Assembly (NCBI RefSeq): GCF_002252705.1
Contig: NZ_NQLA01000003.1
Span: 1 to 64,000 of the forward strand
Direction of reading: 5' to 3'
Origin: Vulcanococcus limneticus LL
Lineage (GTDB): Bacteria > Cyanobacteriota > Cyanobacteriia > PCC-6307 > Cyanobiaceae
DNA: 64,000 nucleotides
The translations under genes and the position numbers were made by a program. Numbering within the stretch: the stretch's first letter is position 1; each line of letters begins with the position of its first letter. Positions 11,000-22,916 of this stretch are shown piece after piece. The notes beneath the pieces are model-generated. The model searched no databases. It saw nothing but the letters and a program-made list of their open reading frames with translations, and had not been told where the DNA came from.

Positions 11000-12523
11000 A
11001 TGGGCGCCACCCTCACGAATCCGCTCCGGGTCGGGCTGCGCCAGGAGCGGGTGATCCCGCCCCAGTGCCTGGTGATCTTCGGGGCCAGCGGTGACCTCAC
11101 CCACCGCAAGCTGATCCCGGCCCTGTTCGAGCTGTTCCGCCAGCGGCGCCTGCCCAGTGAGTTCGCGGTTCTGGGCTGTGCGCGCCGTCCCTGGAGCGAC
11201 GAGGAGTTCCGCAGCCGCATGGCCGAGGCCCTGGCCCCGGAGGTGAAACGCCATCAGAGCGCCTGGGACCAGTTCGCGGCCTGCCTCTTCTACGAACCGG
11301 TGGACCTGCAGCAACCCGCCGACGCGGTGCGGCTGGGCACCCGCCTGGAAGCCATCGACAAGCTCAAGGCCACCCGCGGCAACCGCACCTTCTACCTATC
11401 GGTGTCACCGGCCTTCTACGGCAGCGGCTGTCGCTCCCTGGCGGCCGCCGGCCTGCTCAAGGACCCGAGCCGTAGCCGGGTGGTGATCGAGAAACCCTTC
11501 GGCACCGACTACGCCAGCGCCGAGCAGCTCAACCGCGTGGTGCAAAGCTGCGGCCAGGAGCAGCAGATCTTCCGCATCGACCACTACCTGGGCAAGGAGA
11601 CCGTCCAGAACATCCTGGTACTGCGGTTCGCGAACACGATCTTCGAGCCGATCTGGAACCGCAACTACATCGCCAACGTGCAGATCACGGCCGCCGAAAC
11701 CGTGGGGGTGGAAGAGCGGGCCGGCTACTACGAAAGCAGCGGCGCCCTGCGGGACATGGTGCAGAACCACCTCACCCAGATGCTGGCCCTCACAACCATG
11801 GAGGCCCCGGGCCGCTTCGACCCCGAGGCGATCCGCAACGAAAAGGCCAAGGTGCTGCAGGCGGCGCGGCTGGCCAACGAGGAAGAACCGTGGAAGTGCT
11901 GCGTGCGCGGCCAGTACAGCCAGGGGGGCAGCCGCGTCAATCCGGTGGCGGGTTACCGCCAGGAACCGGGGGTGAACGCCAACAGCACCACGGAAACCTA
12001 TGTGGCGATGAAGCTGTTCATCGACAACTGGCGCTGGCAAGGGGTGCCCTTCTATCTGCGTACCGGCAAGCGTCTGCCCAAGCGCCTCAGTGAGGTGGTG
12101 CTCACCTTCCACGAGGCGCCGGTGCACCTATTTGATGCCGCCGGCGGCAGTCCCACCGCCAACCAGCTGATCCTGCGCATCCAGCCCGACGAGGGGGCCG
12201 GCTTCGTGTTTGAGGTGAAGGCGCCGGGCTCCGGCATGCGCAGCCGCCCGGTGGACATGCACTTCAGCTACGACGAGAGCTTCGGAGAACCCAGCGACGA
12301 GGGCTACGTGCGCCTGCTGGCCGACGCCATGCTCGGCGATCCCACCCTGTTCACCCGCAGCGACGAGGTGGAAGCGGCCTGGCGCCTCTACACCCCCCTG
12401 CTGGAGCTGATCGAGGACGCCCCCTGGCAGCTGCCGATCCACCCCTACGAGGCCGGCACCTGGGGGCCCGGCGCCGCCGACAACCTGCTGGCCGAGGAGG
12501 GCCTGATGTGGCGACGGCCCTGA
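11000..12523 (+). CDS. zwf: glucose-6-phosphate 1-dehydrogenase
   Basis: Zwf oxidises glucose 6-phosphate with NADP as the first step of the oxidative pentose phosphate pathway, the main dark route to NADPH in cyanobacteria. The 507-aa length is normal. The cofactor motif FGASGDLTHRKL is near residue 28, and the active-site signature RIDHYLGKETVQN begins near residue 192. The ATG start is followed by a short N-terminal tail. opcA lies 70 bases downstream, as in other cyanobacteria where OpcA allosterically activates Zwf, so the pair is likely cotranscribed. Confidence 0.96.
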   Translation: MGATLTNPLRVGLRQERVIPPQCLVIFGASGDLTHRKLIPALFELFRQRRLPSEFAVLGCARRPWSDEEFRSRMAEALAPEVKRHQSAWDQFAACLFYEPVDLQQPADAVRLGTRLEAIDKLKATRGNRTFYLSVSPAFYGSGCRSLAAAGLLKDPSRSRVVIEKPFGTDYASAEQLNRVVQSCGQEQQIFRIDHYLGKETVQNILVLRFANTIFEPIWNRNYIANVQITAAETVGVEERAGYYESSGALRDMVQNHLTQMLALTTMEAPGRFDPEAIRNEKAKVLQAARLANEEEPWKCCVRGQYSQGGSRVNPVAGYRQEPGVNANSTTETYVAMKLFIDNWRWQGVPFYLRTGKRLPKRLSEVVLTFHEAPVHLFDAAGGSPTANQLILRIQPDEGAGFVFEVKAPGSGMRSRPVDMHFSYDESFGEPSDEGYVRLLADAMLGDPTLFTRSDEVEAAWRLYTPLLELIEDAPWQLPIHPYEAGTWGPGAADNLLAEEGLMWRRP

Positions 12524-12593
12524 CGGCCGGCCCCAAACACCCCGCCCACACGTCCGAATTTCAGCCCCCGCTCCCCTCGCCCCGCCTCGTGCC

Positions 12594-13895
12594 ATGGCTC
12601 CCCAGCTCACCCTCCAGGCCCCGCTAGAACTGCCACCTGACCAGGTGCCGGCCTACCTGGAGACCCTCTGGAGTCAGGGGCTGAAGGGGTCCACCGGCGC
12701 CGCCACCTTCAGCCTGGTGGTGTGGGAACCCTCGTGGCTGCAGCAGCAACTGGTGCGCACCGGCCGGCTGGATGGTCCGATCAGCGGCCTGCTCTCGGAG
12801 GAACTGCTGGAGGCCGCCCGCAGTGCCGTGACCGACTGCGGCCTGCCCCCAAGCACGGCCCCCAGCGCCCCGGAACTGGCCTGGGCCCTGGGCCAGCAGG
12901 AGGGCCACCACAGCGCCCCGGACCTGCGCGGCCAGTTTGTGGACCGCGCCATCAGCGCCCACCGGCCGCGGCGGCTGATCACCCTGGCCCCCACCCTGAC
13001 GGCGGACACCCCCCTGGAAACCCTGGTGGCGGCCTACTGCCCCCTGCCTGAGGAGCGCGGCAGCGGCGAGGACGCCTGCGGCGACGTGGTGGTGCTGCGC
13101 GGCGGCATGGGGGCCATCCAGCAGGGCCTGGCAATCCTGCAGCCCCTGATCGAGCCGGACCTGCCCTGCTGGGTGTGGTGGAACGGCTCGCTGGATGAAT
13201 CCCCCGAGGTGCTGGAGGCGCTGGCCACGCCACCGCGGCGCCTGGTGCTGGACAGTTCGATCGGCTCCCCCCGCCGCTGCCTGGACCAGCTGGTGGAGCG
13301 CATCGCCACCGGCCAGGCCGTCAACGACCTCAACTGGCTGCGGCTGCGCAGCTGGCGCGAGTCGCTGGCCATGGTGTTCGACCCGCCCAGCCGCCAGGGG
13401 GCCCTGCAGCACGTGGTGCAGCTCGACATCGACGTGGAGGGGCACCACCCCGTGAAGGGGCTGCTGCTGGCGGCCTGGATCGCCGACCGTCTCGGCTGGC
13501 ACCTGGAGACCAGCTACCAGCTGCCCACCAACGGCGATGGCGAGGGCATCGGCGCCGAGTTCCAGCGCGGCGATGGCGAGAGCGTGCAATTCCGGCTGAT
13601 GCCGGTGCCGGTGGGCCTGGCCAAGACCCACCCGGGCGCCCTGGTGGGTCTGCGCCTGATCTGCGCGCCCCACGGCCAGGCGCCCCTGTGCGTGATCCTC
13701 TGCTCAGAATCCGGCGGGTGCATGCGGCTGGAGGCCGGCGGCGTTGCCTCGATGGAGCTGGCAGAGGAGGTGGTGCCCATGCCCAACGAGAGCGAGGAGA
13801 TGGAACTGGCCCGGCTCCTGGGCGGCGGCCACGACACGACCAACCCGCTGCTGGCCGCCGCGGCCCCCCTGGCTGCCAAGCTGCTGCCCGAGTAA
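12594..13895 (+). CDS. opcA: OpcA, allosteric activator of glucose-6-phosphate dehydrogenase
   Basis: OpcA promotes assembly and redox activation of Zwf. The 433-aa protein begins MAPQLTLQAPLELPPDQVPA, with the characteristic early SQGLKGSTGAATFSLVVWEP stretch and a C-terminal half of the same family. It directly follows zwf on the same strand. Cysteines are few, for example PEERGSGEDACGD and CVILCSESGGCM, and could relate to the thioredoxin link reported for this system. The ATG is clear, and cobB follows 31 bases after the stop. Confidence 0.92.
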   Translation: MAPQLTLQAPLELPPDQVPAYLETLWSQGLKGSTGAATFSLVVWEPSWLQQQLVRTGRLDGPISGLLSEELLEAARSAVTDCGLPPSTAPSAPELAWALGQQEGHHSAPDLRGQFVDRAISAHRPRRLITLAPTLTADTPLETLVAAYCPLPEERGSGEDACGDVVVLRGGMGAIQQGLAILQPLIEPDLPCWVWWNGSLDESPEVLEALATPPRRLVLDSSIGSPRRCLDQLVERIATGQAVNDLNWLRLRSWRESLAMVFDPPSRQGALQHVVQLDIDVEGHHPVKGLLLAAWIADRLGWHLETSYQLPTNGDGEGIGAEFQRGDGESVQFRLMPVPVGLAKTHPGALVGLRLICAPHGQAPLCVILCSESGGCMRLEAGGVASMELAEEVVPMPNESEEMELARLLGGGHDTTNPLLAAAAPLAAKLLPE

Positions 13896-13926
13896 GGCCC
13901 GCGTCAGGCCAGCCAGCCGCCCCCCC

Positions 13927-15537
13927 ATGGCCTGCGTTCTCACAGCCCCCAGCAGCGGCAGCGGCAAGACCCTGGTGAGCCTGGCCCTGGCGGCCCTGGC
14001 CCGCCGCCGCGGCGCCACCATCCAGACCTTCAAGGTGGGGCCCGACTACTTGGACCCCCAGCTGCTGAGCGCGGTGAGCGGCCGGTCGTGCCGCAACCTG
14101 GACCCGCTGCTCTGCGGCGAGGCCTGGGTGGAGCGCAGCTTCCAGGGCTTCGGCAGCGGAGCCGAGCTGGCGCTGGTGGAGGGGGTGATGGGCCTGTTCG
14201 ACGGCCGCGGCCCCAGCAGCGCCGGCAGCACGGCGGCGGTGGCCGGCCAGCTGGGCCTGCCACTGGTGCTTGTGGTGGAGGCCAGCCGCCAGGCGGGCTC
14301 GGTGGCGGCCCTGGTGCGGGGCTTCCGCGACCACGACCCCAGGCTGCGCCTGGCCGGGGTGGTGCTCAACGGCGTGGGCAGCGAGCGGCACCGGGCCCTG
14401 CTGGCCGAAGCCCTGGAGGCGATCGCCATGCCCCTGCTGGGGGCCCTGCCTCGCCACGACAGCCTGCACCTGCCCTCGCGCCACCTGGGTCTGCTGCCGG
14501 CCCACGAGCTGGCGGATCTGGAGCAGCGCCAGGGGGCCTGGGCCGACCTGGCCGAGCGCCACCTGGACCTCGAGCGGCTCTGGCCGCTGCTCGCGGCGCC
14601 AGCACCCCCCGCCGACGGCCTGGATCCCATCCAGTGGTGCCTGGCCCAGGAGCGGGGGGCGGCCGGCGGGAAGCCTGGGGCCCCGGCGGCTGGAGCCGAT
14701 CTCGCCCGTGCCCATGGCGGTGCCGTGCAGCCCGGTGCCGCGTCGCTGGCCAGCCCCGCACCGCTGCCCGTGGCGATCGCCAGCGATGCCGCCTTCCACT
14801 TCCGCTACCCGGAGGCGACCGAACTGCTGCGGGCCCGCGGGATGGAGGTGGTGCCCTGGTCGCCGCTGGCGGATGAGCCGCTGCCAGCCCGGTGCCACGC
14901 CCTGATCCTGCCGGGTGGCTATCCGGAGCTGCAGGCAGGCCACCTGGCCCGCAGCCGCCGCAGCCTCACGGAGCTGCGAACCGCCGCCGCCGCCGGCCTG
15001 CCGATCTACGCCGAATGCGGCGGCCTGCTGCTGCTTGGCGGCGAACTCTGCGATCCGGGCGGCACCCCCCACGCCATGGCCGGTGTGCTGCCGTTCCGGG
15101 CCCGCCGCGGCCCGCTCAGCCTCGGCTACCGCGACGCCAGCGTCTGCGCCGATGGCCTGGTGCTGCGGCTGGGCGAGCGGGTCTGCGGCCACGAGTTCCA
15201 CCGCTGGCAACTGGAGCCCCTCGCGGCTGGCGACGGGGTTGGCGATGGGGCCTGTGACGGGGCGGAGTCGCCGACCTGGGGCGAGGCGCCAATCTGGGGT
15301 GAGACGGCGGCCAACCTCGCGCCGCTGTGGCAACTTGAAGGCTGGGGTAGCCCAAGCCGGAGGGAAGGATGGAGCCGCAGGACCCTGCACGCCAGTTGGC
15401 TGCATCTCCACTGGACTGGCTGTTCGGCGATCTCCCGTCGGCTGCGCAACGCAGCCGCGCGGCACGCATCCGCGAATGGCACCGGGTGGAACGCGGCGAA
15501 CCCCGCAGCAGCCACGCCGTCGAGCGTTGGCGCCTGA
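13927..15537 (+). CDS. cobB: cobyrinic acid a,c-diamide synthase
   Basis: CobB/CbiA amidates the a and c carboxylates of cobyrinic acid using glutamine and ATP in cobalamin synthesis. The 536-aa product has an N-terminal P-loop (LTAPSSGSGKT, about residues 5-15) and a C-terminal class I amidotransferase domain with nucleophile Cys in YAECGGLLLLGG near residue 363. The family C-terminus (ASWLHLHW) is at 15392-15415. After it the frame runs on for about 40 unusual residues that overlap acyP, so the protein is longer than usual (about 450-480 aa). A Gly/Glu-rich insert precedes the end. Confidence 0.9.
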   Translation: MACVLTAPSSGSGKTLVSLALAALARRRGATIQTFKVGPDYLDPQLLSAVSGRSCRNLDPLLCGEAWVERSFQGFGSGAELALVEGVMGLFDGRGPSSAGSTAAVAGQLGLPLVLVVEASRQAGSVAALVRGFRDHDPRLRLAGVVLNGVGSERHRALLAEALEAIAMPLLGALPRHDSLHLPSRHLGLLPAHELADLEQRQGAWADLAERHLDLERLWPLLAAPAPPADGLDPIQWCLAQERGAAGGKPGAPAAGADLARAHGGAVQPGAASLASPAPLPVAIASDAAFHFRYPEATELLRARGMEVVPWSPLADEPLPARCHALILPGGYPELQAGHLARSRRSLTELRTAAAAGLPIYAECGGLLLLGGELCDPGGTPHAMAGVLPFRARRGPLSLGYRDASVCADGLVLRLGERVCGHEFHRWQLEPLAAGDGVGDGACDGAESPTWGEAPIWGETAANLAPLWQLEGWGSPSRREGWSRRTLHASWLHLHWTGCSAISRRLRNAAARHASANGTGWNAANPAAATPSSVGA

Positions 15538-15788
15538 CCGTGCGGGGCCGGGTCCAGGGGGTGGGATTCCGGGCCGCGTGCCAGCAGCTGGCCCGCCAGC
15601 TCAGCCTCAGCGGCTGGGTGCGCAACAGCCGCGATGGCACGGTGGAGGTGGAGGCGGAGGGGCCGGCCCACGCACTCACCGAACTGCGGCTGTGGTGTGA
15701 GCGGGGGCCGAGCGGCGCGGCGGTGCATGGCGTGACCACCGTCCAGCTCCCCGCCACCCACGAGGACTGGTTCGAGATCCGCCGCTGA
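15369..15788 (+). CDS. acyP: acylphosphatase with N-terminal extension
   Basis: Hydrolyses carboxyl-phosphate bonds in small acyl phosphates. The catalytic signature RGRVQGVGFRAACQQLA gives the essential Arg, and GWVRNSRDGTVEVEAEG supplies the catalytic Asn. With ATG 15369 the protein is 139 aa, against about 90-100 for the family. That ATG has a good purine-rich GGAGGG 4-5 bases upstream and overlaps cobB by 169 bases. A GTG at 15486 gives a normal 100-aa enzyme without a visible ribosome site. I keep the ATG because of its ribosome site; either could be right. Confidence 0.82.
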   Translation: MEPQDPARQLAASPLDWLFGDLPSAAQRSRAARIREWHRVERGEPRSSHAVERWRLTVRGRVQGVGFRAACQQLARQLSLSGWVRNSRDGTVEVEAEGPAHALTELRLWCERGPSGAAVHGVTTVQLPATHEDWFEIRR

Positions 15789-15871
15789 GGCACCAGCCCC
15801 CGCCGCGGGACGCGCCATGGGCGCAGGTGGTGGGTTGGAATGGCGCCACGCCTCCACGCCCCGCCCCCCGC

Positions 15872-16558
15872 ATGCCCCCCGCGACCCTCTGGGCCGAGCT
15901 GCTGGCCTACGGCAGCGCCGTGAGCCTCAGCCCGATCCACATCGGCCTGCTGCTGCTGCTGCTGCTCGGCCCCGACCCGCTGCGGCGCGGTGGCTGGTTC
16001 GTGCTGAGCTGGGTGCTCACGATCGCCGGGGTTGTGACCGTGATGCTCACGGTGGGCCACAGCCTGCTGCTGACGATGGAGCACGGCAGTCCCCACCGCA
16101 CCGGCCTGGACCTGCTGGCGGCAGGAGCCCTGCTGGGGCTGGGGCTCAAGGAACTGCTGGAGCGCCGCGAGGAGGGCGATGAGCCGCCCGGCTGGACCCG
16201 CCAGCTGGATCGCTTCAGCACCCTGCCGCTGCCGCTGTTGATCGCGGCGGGGGTGGGGATCGAACTGGCCAGCCCGGACGACCTGTTCCTGTTCGCCCGC
16301 TCGGCCGGGGTGATGCTGGCCTCGGAGCTGAGCAACAGCCAGGAGGTGCTCTGCACCGCGGTGTTCACCCTGGCGGCGAGCCTGGCGCTGCTACTGCCGC
16401 TGCTGGCCCTGGCCCTGGGCCGCGAGCAGGTGGTGCCGCTGCTGGAGCGGGGCAAGCAGCTGCTGTTCCGGCGCGGCGACGTGGTGGTGGCGGGCCTCAG
16501 CCTGGCCCTGGCTGGCTATCTGGGCTGGGAAGGGCTCCTGGGGCTGGGGCTGGTCTGA
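15872..16558 (+). CDS. GAP-family (Sap-like) integral membrane protein
   Basis: A 228-aa polytopic membrane protein. The N-terminus MPPATLWAELLAYGSAVSLS leads into PIHIGLLLLLLLGPDPLRRG, then WFVLSWVLTIAGVVTVML, a cytoplasmic charged loop (LKELLERREEGDEP) and three or four more hydrophobic segments. The pattern and the LSPIHI...DPLRRG start fit the GAP (Sap/LysE-like) family, whose members export small molecules or lipids. No substrate can be named. The ATG at 15872 was preferred to upstream GTGs that would add a non-membrane tail. Confidence 0.7.
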   Translation: MPPATLWAELLAYGSAVSLSPIHIGLLLLLLLGPDPLRRGGWFVLSWVLTIAGVVTVMLTVGHSLLLTMEHGSPHRTGLDLLAAGALLGLGLKELLERREEGDEPPGWTRQLDRFSTLPLPLLIAAGVGIELASPDDLFLFARSAGVMLASELSNSQEVLCTAVFTLAASLALLLPLLALALGREQVVPLLERGKQLLFRRGDVVVAGLSLALAGYLGWEGLLGLGLV

Positions 16559-16598
16559 CTGAGCCGGGACGCCAGCCCCCCAAGCCCTGGGGAATCCT

Positions 16599-18086
16599 TC
16601 AGGCGCCCTGGCGCAGCCAGCTCTCCCAGCGCTGCCGCTCACCGGCTGCCGGCGCCGCGCCCCCGCCCGCCACCAGCCACACCGCCTGGCTGGCGCGGCT
16701 CACCGCCACATAGACGAGCTGGCGGCGCAGCACCTCGTCACTGGGCCAGAACACATCGCCGGCGATGAACACCTCGCTGAAGGTGCTGCCCTGGCTGCGG
16801 TGCACCGTGAGCACGGCGGCCGGTCCCAGCGAGGCGAAGGCATCCCGCACCAGGAAGTAGCGGCGCCAGAGGCCTCGCCCCTCCGTCTTCCCCGCCTCGC
16901 GGGCCTGTTGGCGCAGCCGGGCCAGCACGGCATCCAGAACCCGGCGCGGCTCGCTGCCGGCGGGGGGCAGCAGCCGCAGGACCAGGCGCGTTTCACCCGC
17001 CTCCACCTCGGCCGTGAGGGTGTCGATCACGGCTGGGGAACAGCCATCGCCACTGCCCACCCCGAAGTCGGCCAGGTCGCAGCGCTCGGGCGTCACGTCG
17101 CGCACCACCAGCTCGCGGTTGGAGCCCAGCACCATGTCGGGCTCCTCGGCCGCCTCCTCGCCGGAGCGGCAGGCAGGGGCCATCACGGCCGAACGGGTGA
17201 TCAGCACCTCGCCGGGCAGCACCGGCAACTGGTCGGCCATGGCGCCGTGGATGGCGCGGCGGGCCAGGGGCACCAGCCGCTCCAGGGCCCGATTGGTGTA
17301 GCAGAGGATGCGGGCGTGGTCGGGGTTGTCCAGCTCGACGGCGCGGCACAGGGCGGCCTGGGCCGCCGCCAACCACTCGGCCTGGGGCACGGCCGCCACC
17401 AGCCCCTGGGGCTCGCGCACCGGCGCCAGGACCGGCGGCTGGCGGCAGGGCAGCTGGCCGTTGCGCAGTCCCGTGGCGAGCTGCAGCACCGGCCCCTGGT
17501 GGCGCACCACCTCCGTCAGGCCCGCTCCGGCACAGCGGCCCATCCCAAAAACCGGGCTCTCGGGCTCCCCCACCGGCGGCAGCTGGGCCGGATCACCCAC
17601 GAACACCAGCCGGGTGCGGAAGGGATGGGCACAGCGCAGGGCGATCTCCAGCAGGGAGGAATCGACCATCGAGGCCTCATCCACCAGCACCAGGCCCAGG
17701 TGTTCGAGGGCGCCGGCGGTCTGCTCGGTCTCCTCACAGCGCTCCAGATCGCCCTGGCGCCTGAGCTTGAGCCGAAGCAACCGGTGGATGGTGGAGGGAA
17801 ACCAGGTGGGCGAGAGGCCCGCCAGGGCCAGCTGCTGGCGGATCACGCCCACGGCCTTGTGGGTGGGGGCCACCACGGTCCAGCAGAGGCCGCTGCGCTC
17901 CACCAGGGCCAGCAGGTCGCGGGCGAGGTAGGTCTTGCCGGTGCCCGCGAAGCCACTCAGCACGAACGGCTGGCCGTCGTAGGGGGCTGCCAGCCAGGCG
18001 GCAAAGGCCTCAGCAGCAGCAGCCTGGCCTGGGGTGAGGCCGGAGCGGGGCGCGCCGGGTGGGCCTGGATCCGACGCGGCGGTCAC
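16599..18086 (-). CDS. RecD-like superfamily 1 DNA helicase
   Basis: A 495-aa ATP-dependent DNA helicase, shorter than RecD2 but with the SF1B motif set. Walker A is SGFAGTGKTYLARD near residue 43, Walker B VLVDEASMVD, motif III GDPAQLPPVG, and the C-terminal UvrD-like motifs VLTVHRSQGSTFSEV and LVYVAVSRA. The GTG start lies 4 bases after the stop of the upstream PAP2-like gene, which argues for it over a TTG at 18146. It is the last gene of the crtE cluster. No RecB or RecC partner is seen, so a stand-alone RecD2/Dda-like role is likely. Confidence 0.85.
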   Translation of the reverse strand: MTAASDPGPPGAPRSGLTPGQAAAAEAFAAWLAAPYDGQPFVLSGFAGTGKTYLARDLLALVERSGLCWTVVAPTHKAVGVIRQQLALAGLSPTWFPSTIHRLLRLKLRRQGDLERCEETEQTAGALEHLGLVLVDEASMVDSSLLEIALRCAHPFRTRLVFVGDPAQLPPVGEPESPVFGMGRCAGAGLTEVVRHQGPVLQLATGLRNGQLPCRQPPVLAPVREPQGLVAAVPQAEWLAAAQAALCRAVELDNPDHARILCYTNRALERLVPLARRAIHGAMADQLPVLPGEVLITRSAVMAPACRSGEEAAEEPDMVLGSNRELVVRDVTPERCDLADFGVGSGDGCSPAVIDTLTAEVEAGETRLVLRLLPPAGSEPRRVLDAVLARLRQQAREAGKTEGRGLWRRYFLVRDAFASLGPAAVLTVHRSQGSTFSEVFIAGDVFWPSDEVLRRQLVYVAVSRASQAVWLVAGGGAAPAAGERQRWESWLRQGA

Positions 18087-18090
18087 CGGC

Positions 18091-20710
<2,620 letters not shown>

Positions 20711-20803
20711 GGCGCGGGATCGGATGACGGCCACCAGCATGCAGGCCCGGGCCGGCAGCGGCAGCGTGGCTAGCGTGGGTCTTTCCACGGTGGCAGCTCC
20801 TCG

Positions 20804-22912
20804 GTGGCAGCGTTGACCCGCCCGGGCCCCGCCCCGCTTCGCCCCCTCCACAGGCTCTGGCAACAGCTCCTGCGGCTGGAGCTGCCTCGCCAGGCCCTGG
20901 CGCCCTGGCGTTGGCGTGACCGCACCGGGGTCCTGCTGGCCTGCGTGCTGGTGGCACTGGTATCGAGCTGGCCCTGGCTGGTGGAGCCCAGCCTGAGGCC
21001 CGGCATCCCTGCCCCGTTCACGGCCCGAGCCCCGAAGGCCGCCCGCGTGGTGGATTCCGACGCCCTTGAGCAGCGCCGCTCCCAGCTGGGCCCGCGCACC
21101 CACGTGCAGGTGGTGGATCCACGCCTGAGCCGCGAGTTGGAACAGCGGCTGGAACGGCAGCTGCGCGAGGTGAGCCAGACCGTGGCAGCGCCGCTGCGGC
21201 GAGTGACTCCCCTGGACCTGAGCCCGGCGGAGCGCAGCTGGATCACGGACCTCACGCCGGCGGAACTGGCCCAGTGGCAGCAGCAGCTGCGCCTGGTGCA
21301 GCGGCGCATGCTGCACCAGGGCCTGGTGACCAACGTGGCCGAGCGGCAGCTGCAGCAGGCGGCCTCCATGCAACTGGAGGGGGAGCCGGAGCTGGCCCGC
21401 AGCCTCGGCAGCCGCCTGATCGCCAGCTCCCTGCAGGGGCGCAGCAACCTGCGCATCGATGCGGCCCTCAGCCAGCGGTTGATTGAAGACCTGCTCACCC
21501 AGCAGGGCATCCCCTCGATCAACGTGCGCCCCGGCGACGTGATCACCCGCCAGGGGGAGCCGATCAGTCCCCAGGCCTTTGCGGTGCTCGACTACTTCGG
21601 GTTGGTGAACCGGCGGCCCCTGGTGGGGGCCTGGCTGGGCCACTTCAGCGAAGCCCTGGGGGCCTGCATCGTGATGCTGCTGCTGGCGCGGCGCTGGCGG
21701 CCGAGCCTGGAGCCCCGCCAGGCCCTGCTCGCCCTGGCAATGCTGCTGGTGGTGCAGGGCTGCAAGCTCTGGTTCGGCGGCGGCGCCATTCCCCTGGCCC
21801 TTCTGGTGCCGCCCACGCTGCTGCTCACCCAGGGACTGGGCACCCCGGCGGGCCTGGGCTGGCTGGCGGTGGCGAGTCTGCTGTGGCCCGAGCCACTCGA
21901 TCCCTTCGCCAACCAGCGGGTGCTGGTGGCGGCGGCGGTGGCGGCGGTGGCGGCGGTACTGGCGGGCCGGCAGCGCACCCGGGCCCAGCTGCTGCAGCTG
22001 GCCGTGCTGCTGCCGGTGGCGGCCCTGGTGGCGGAGTGGCTGCTGCTGCAGGTGGTGTCCGCCACGGGCGGCGGCGATGGCCGCCTGCCCAGCGGCAGCG
22101 ACCTACCCGGCGAGGCCCTGTTGATGGGCGGCCTGCTGCTGGCGGGGCTGCTGCTGAGCCCACTGGTGGAGAGCTCCTTCGACCTGCTGACCCGGGCGCG
22201 GCTGCTGGAGCTGGCGGACCTGGAGCGGCCGCTGCTGCGGCGCCTTTCCTGCGAGGCGCCGGGCACCTTCGAGCACACCCTGATGATCTGCGGCCTGGCC
22301 GAGGAGGGGGCCCGCGCCATCCAGGCGGACGTGGACCTGATCCGAACCGGGGCGCTGTACCACGACGTGGGCAAGCTGCACGGCCCCCAGTGGTTCATCG
22401 AGAACCAGGAGAGCGGCGTCAACCCCCACGAGACCCTCGACGATCCGGCCACCAGCGCCGCGATCCTGCAGGCCCACGTGGATGAGGGCCTGCGGCTGGC
22501 CCGCCGCTACCGGCTGCCGCGCCCCCTGGCGGACTTCATCCCAGAACACCAGGGCACCCTCAAGATGGGCTACTTCCTGCACGAGGCGCGCCGCCGCGAT
22601 CCCTCCGTGCCGGAGAGCGCCTACCGCTACCGCGGCCCCAATCCCCGCAGCCGCGAGACGGCGGTGCTGATGCTGGCCGATGGCTGTGAGGCGGCCCTGC
22701 GTTCCCTGCCGCCGGACACCAGCGAGGACCAGGCCCGCACCATGGTGCGCCGCATCCTCGATGCCCGCTGGCAGGACGGCCAGCTGGCCGAGAGCGGGCT
22801 GGGCCTGGCGGAACTGGAACTGCTGGTTCGTGCCTTCGTGCGGGTGTGGCGGCGCATGCGCCACCGGCGCATCCCCTACCCGATCCCGGCGCGGCGCGGC
22901 TACAGCGCCTGA
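20804..22912 (+). CDS. PgpH-like 7TM-HD membrane phosphohydrolase
   Basis: A 702-aa membrane protein with an extracytoplasmic N-terminal domain after the first membrane segment ([18 protein letters not shown]), about seven hydrophobic segments, then a cytoplasmic HD domain. The HD ligands are in [18 protein letters not shown] and [11 protein letters not shown] (near residue 520), with a further His in [14 protein letters not shown]. This is the layout of PgpH-type c-di-AMP phosphodiesterases (7TMR-HDED), so c-di-AMP breakdown is likely but not proven. The GTG start gives [11 protein letters not shown]. The downstream oxygenase gene begins 4 bases after the stop. Confidence 0.85.
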   Translation: MAALTRPGPAPLRPLHRLWQQLLRLELPRQALAPWRWRDRTGVLLACVLVALVSSWPWLVEPSLRPGIPAPFTARAPKAARVVDSDALEQRRSQLGPRTHVQVVDPRLSRELEQRLERQLREVSQTVAAPLRRVTPLDLSPAERSWITDLTPAELAQWQQQLRLVQRRMLHQGLVTNVAERQLQQAASMQLEGEPELARSLGSRLIASSLQGRSNLRIDAALSQRLIEDLLTQQGIPSINVRPGDVITRQGEPISPQAFAVLDYFGLVNRRPLVGAWLGHFSEALGACIVMLLLARRWRPSLEPRQALLALAMLLVVQGCKLWFGGGAIPLALLVPPTLLLTQGLGTPAGLGWLAVASLLWPEPLDPFANQRVLVAAAVAAVAAVLAGRQRTRAQLLQLAVLLPVAALVAEWLLLQVVSATGGGDGRLPSGSDLPGEALLMGGLLLAGLLLSPLVESSFDLLTRARLLELADLERPLLRRLSCEAPGTFEHTLMICGLAEEGARAIQADVDLIRTGALYHDVGKLHGPQWFIENQESGVNPHETLDDPATSAAILQAHVDEGLRLARRYRLPRPLADFIPEHQGTLKMGYFLHEARRRDPSVPESAYRYRGPNPRSRETAVLMLADGCEAALRSLPPDTSEDQARTMVRRILDARWQDGQLAESGLGLAELELLVRAFVRVWRRMRHRRIPYPIPARRGYSA
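21924..21960 (+). repeat. GTGGCGGCG tandem microrepeat inside the PgpH-like gene
   Basis: About four units of GTGGCGGCG or GCG-GTG variants in tandem encode an Ala/Val run ([14 protein letters not shown]) within a membrane segment. The repeats are in frame, so slippage by one 9-bp unit would lengthen or shorten the helix without breaking the frame. Confidence 0.7.
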
Positions 22913-22916
22913 GGGC

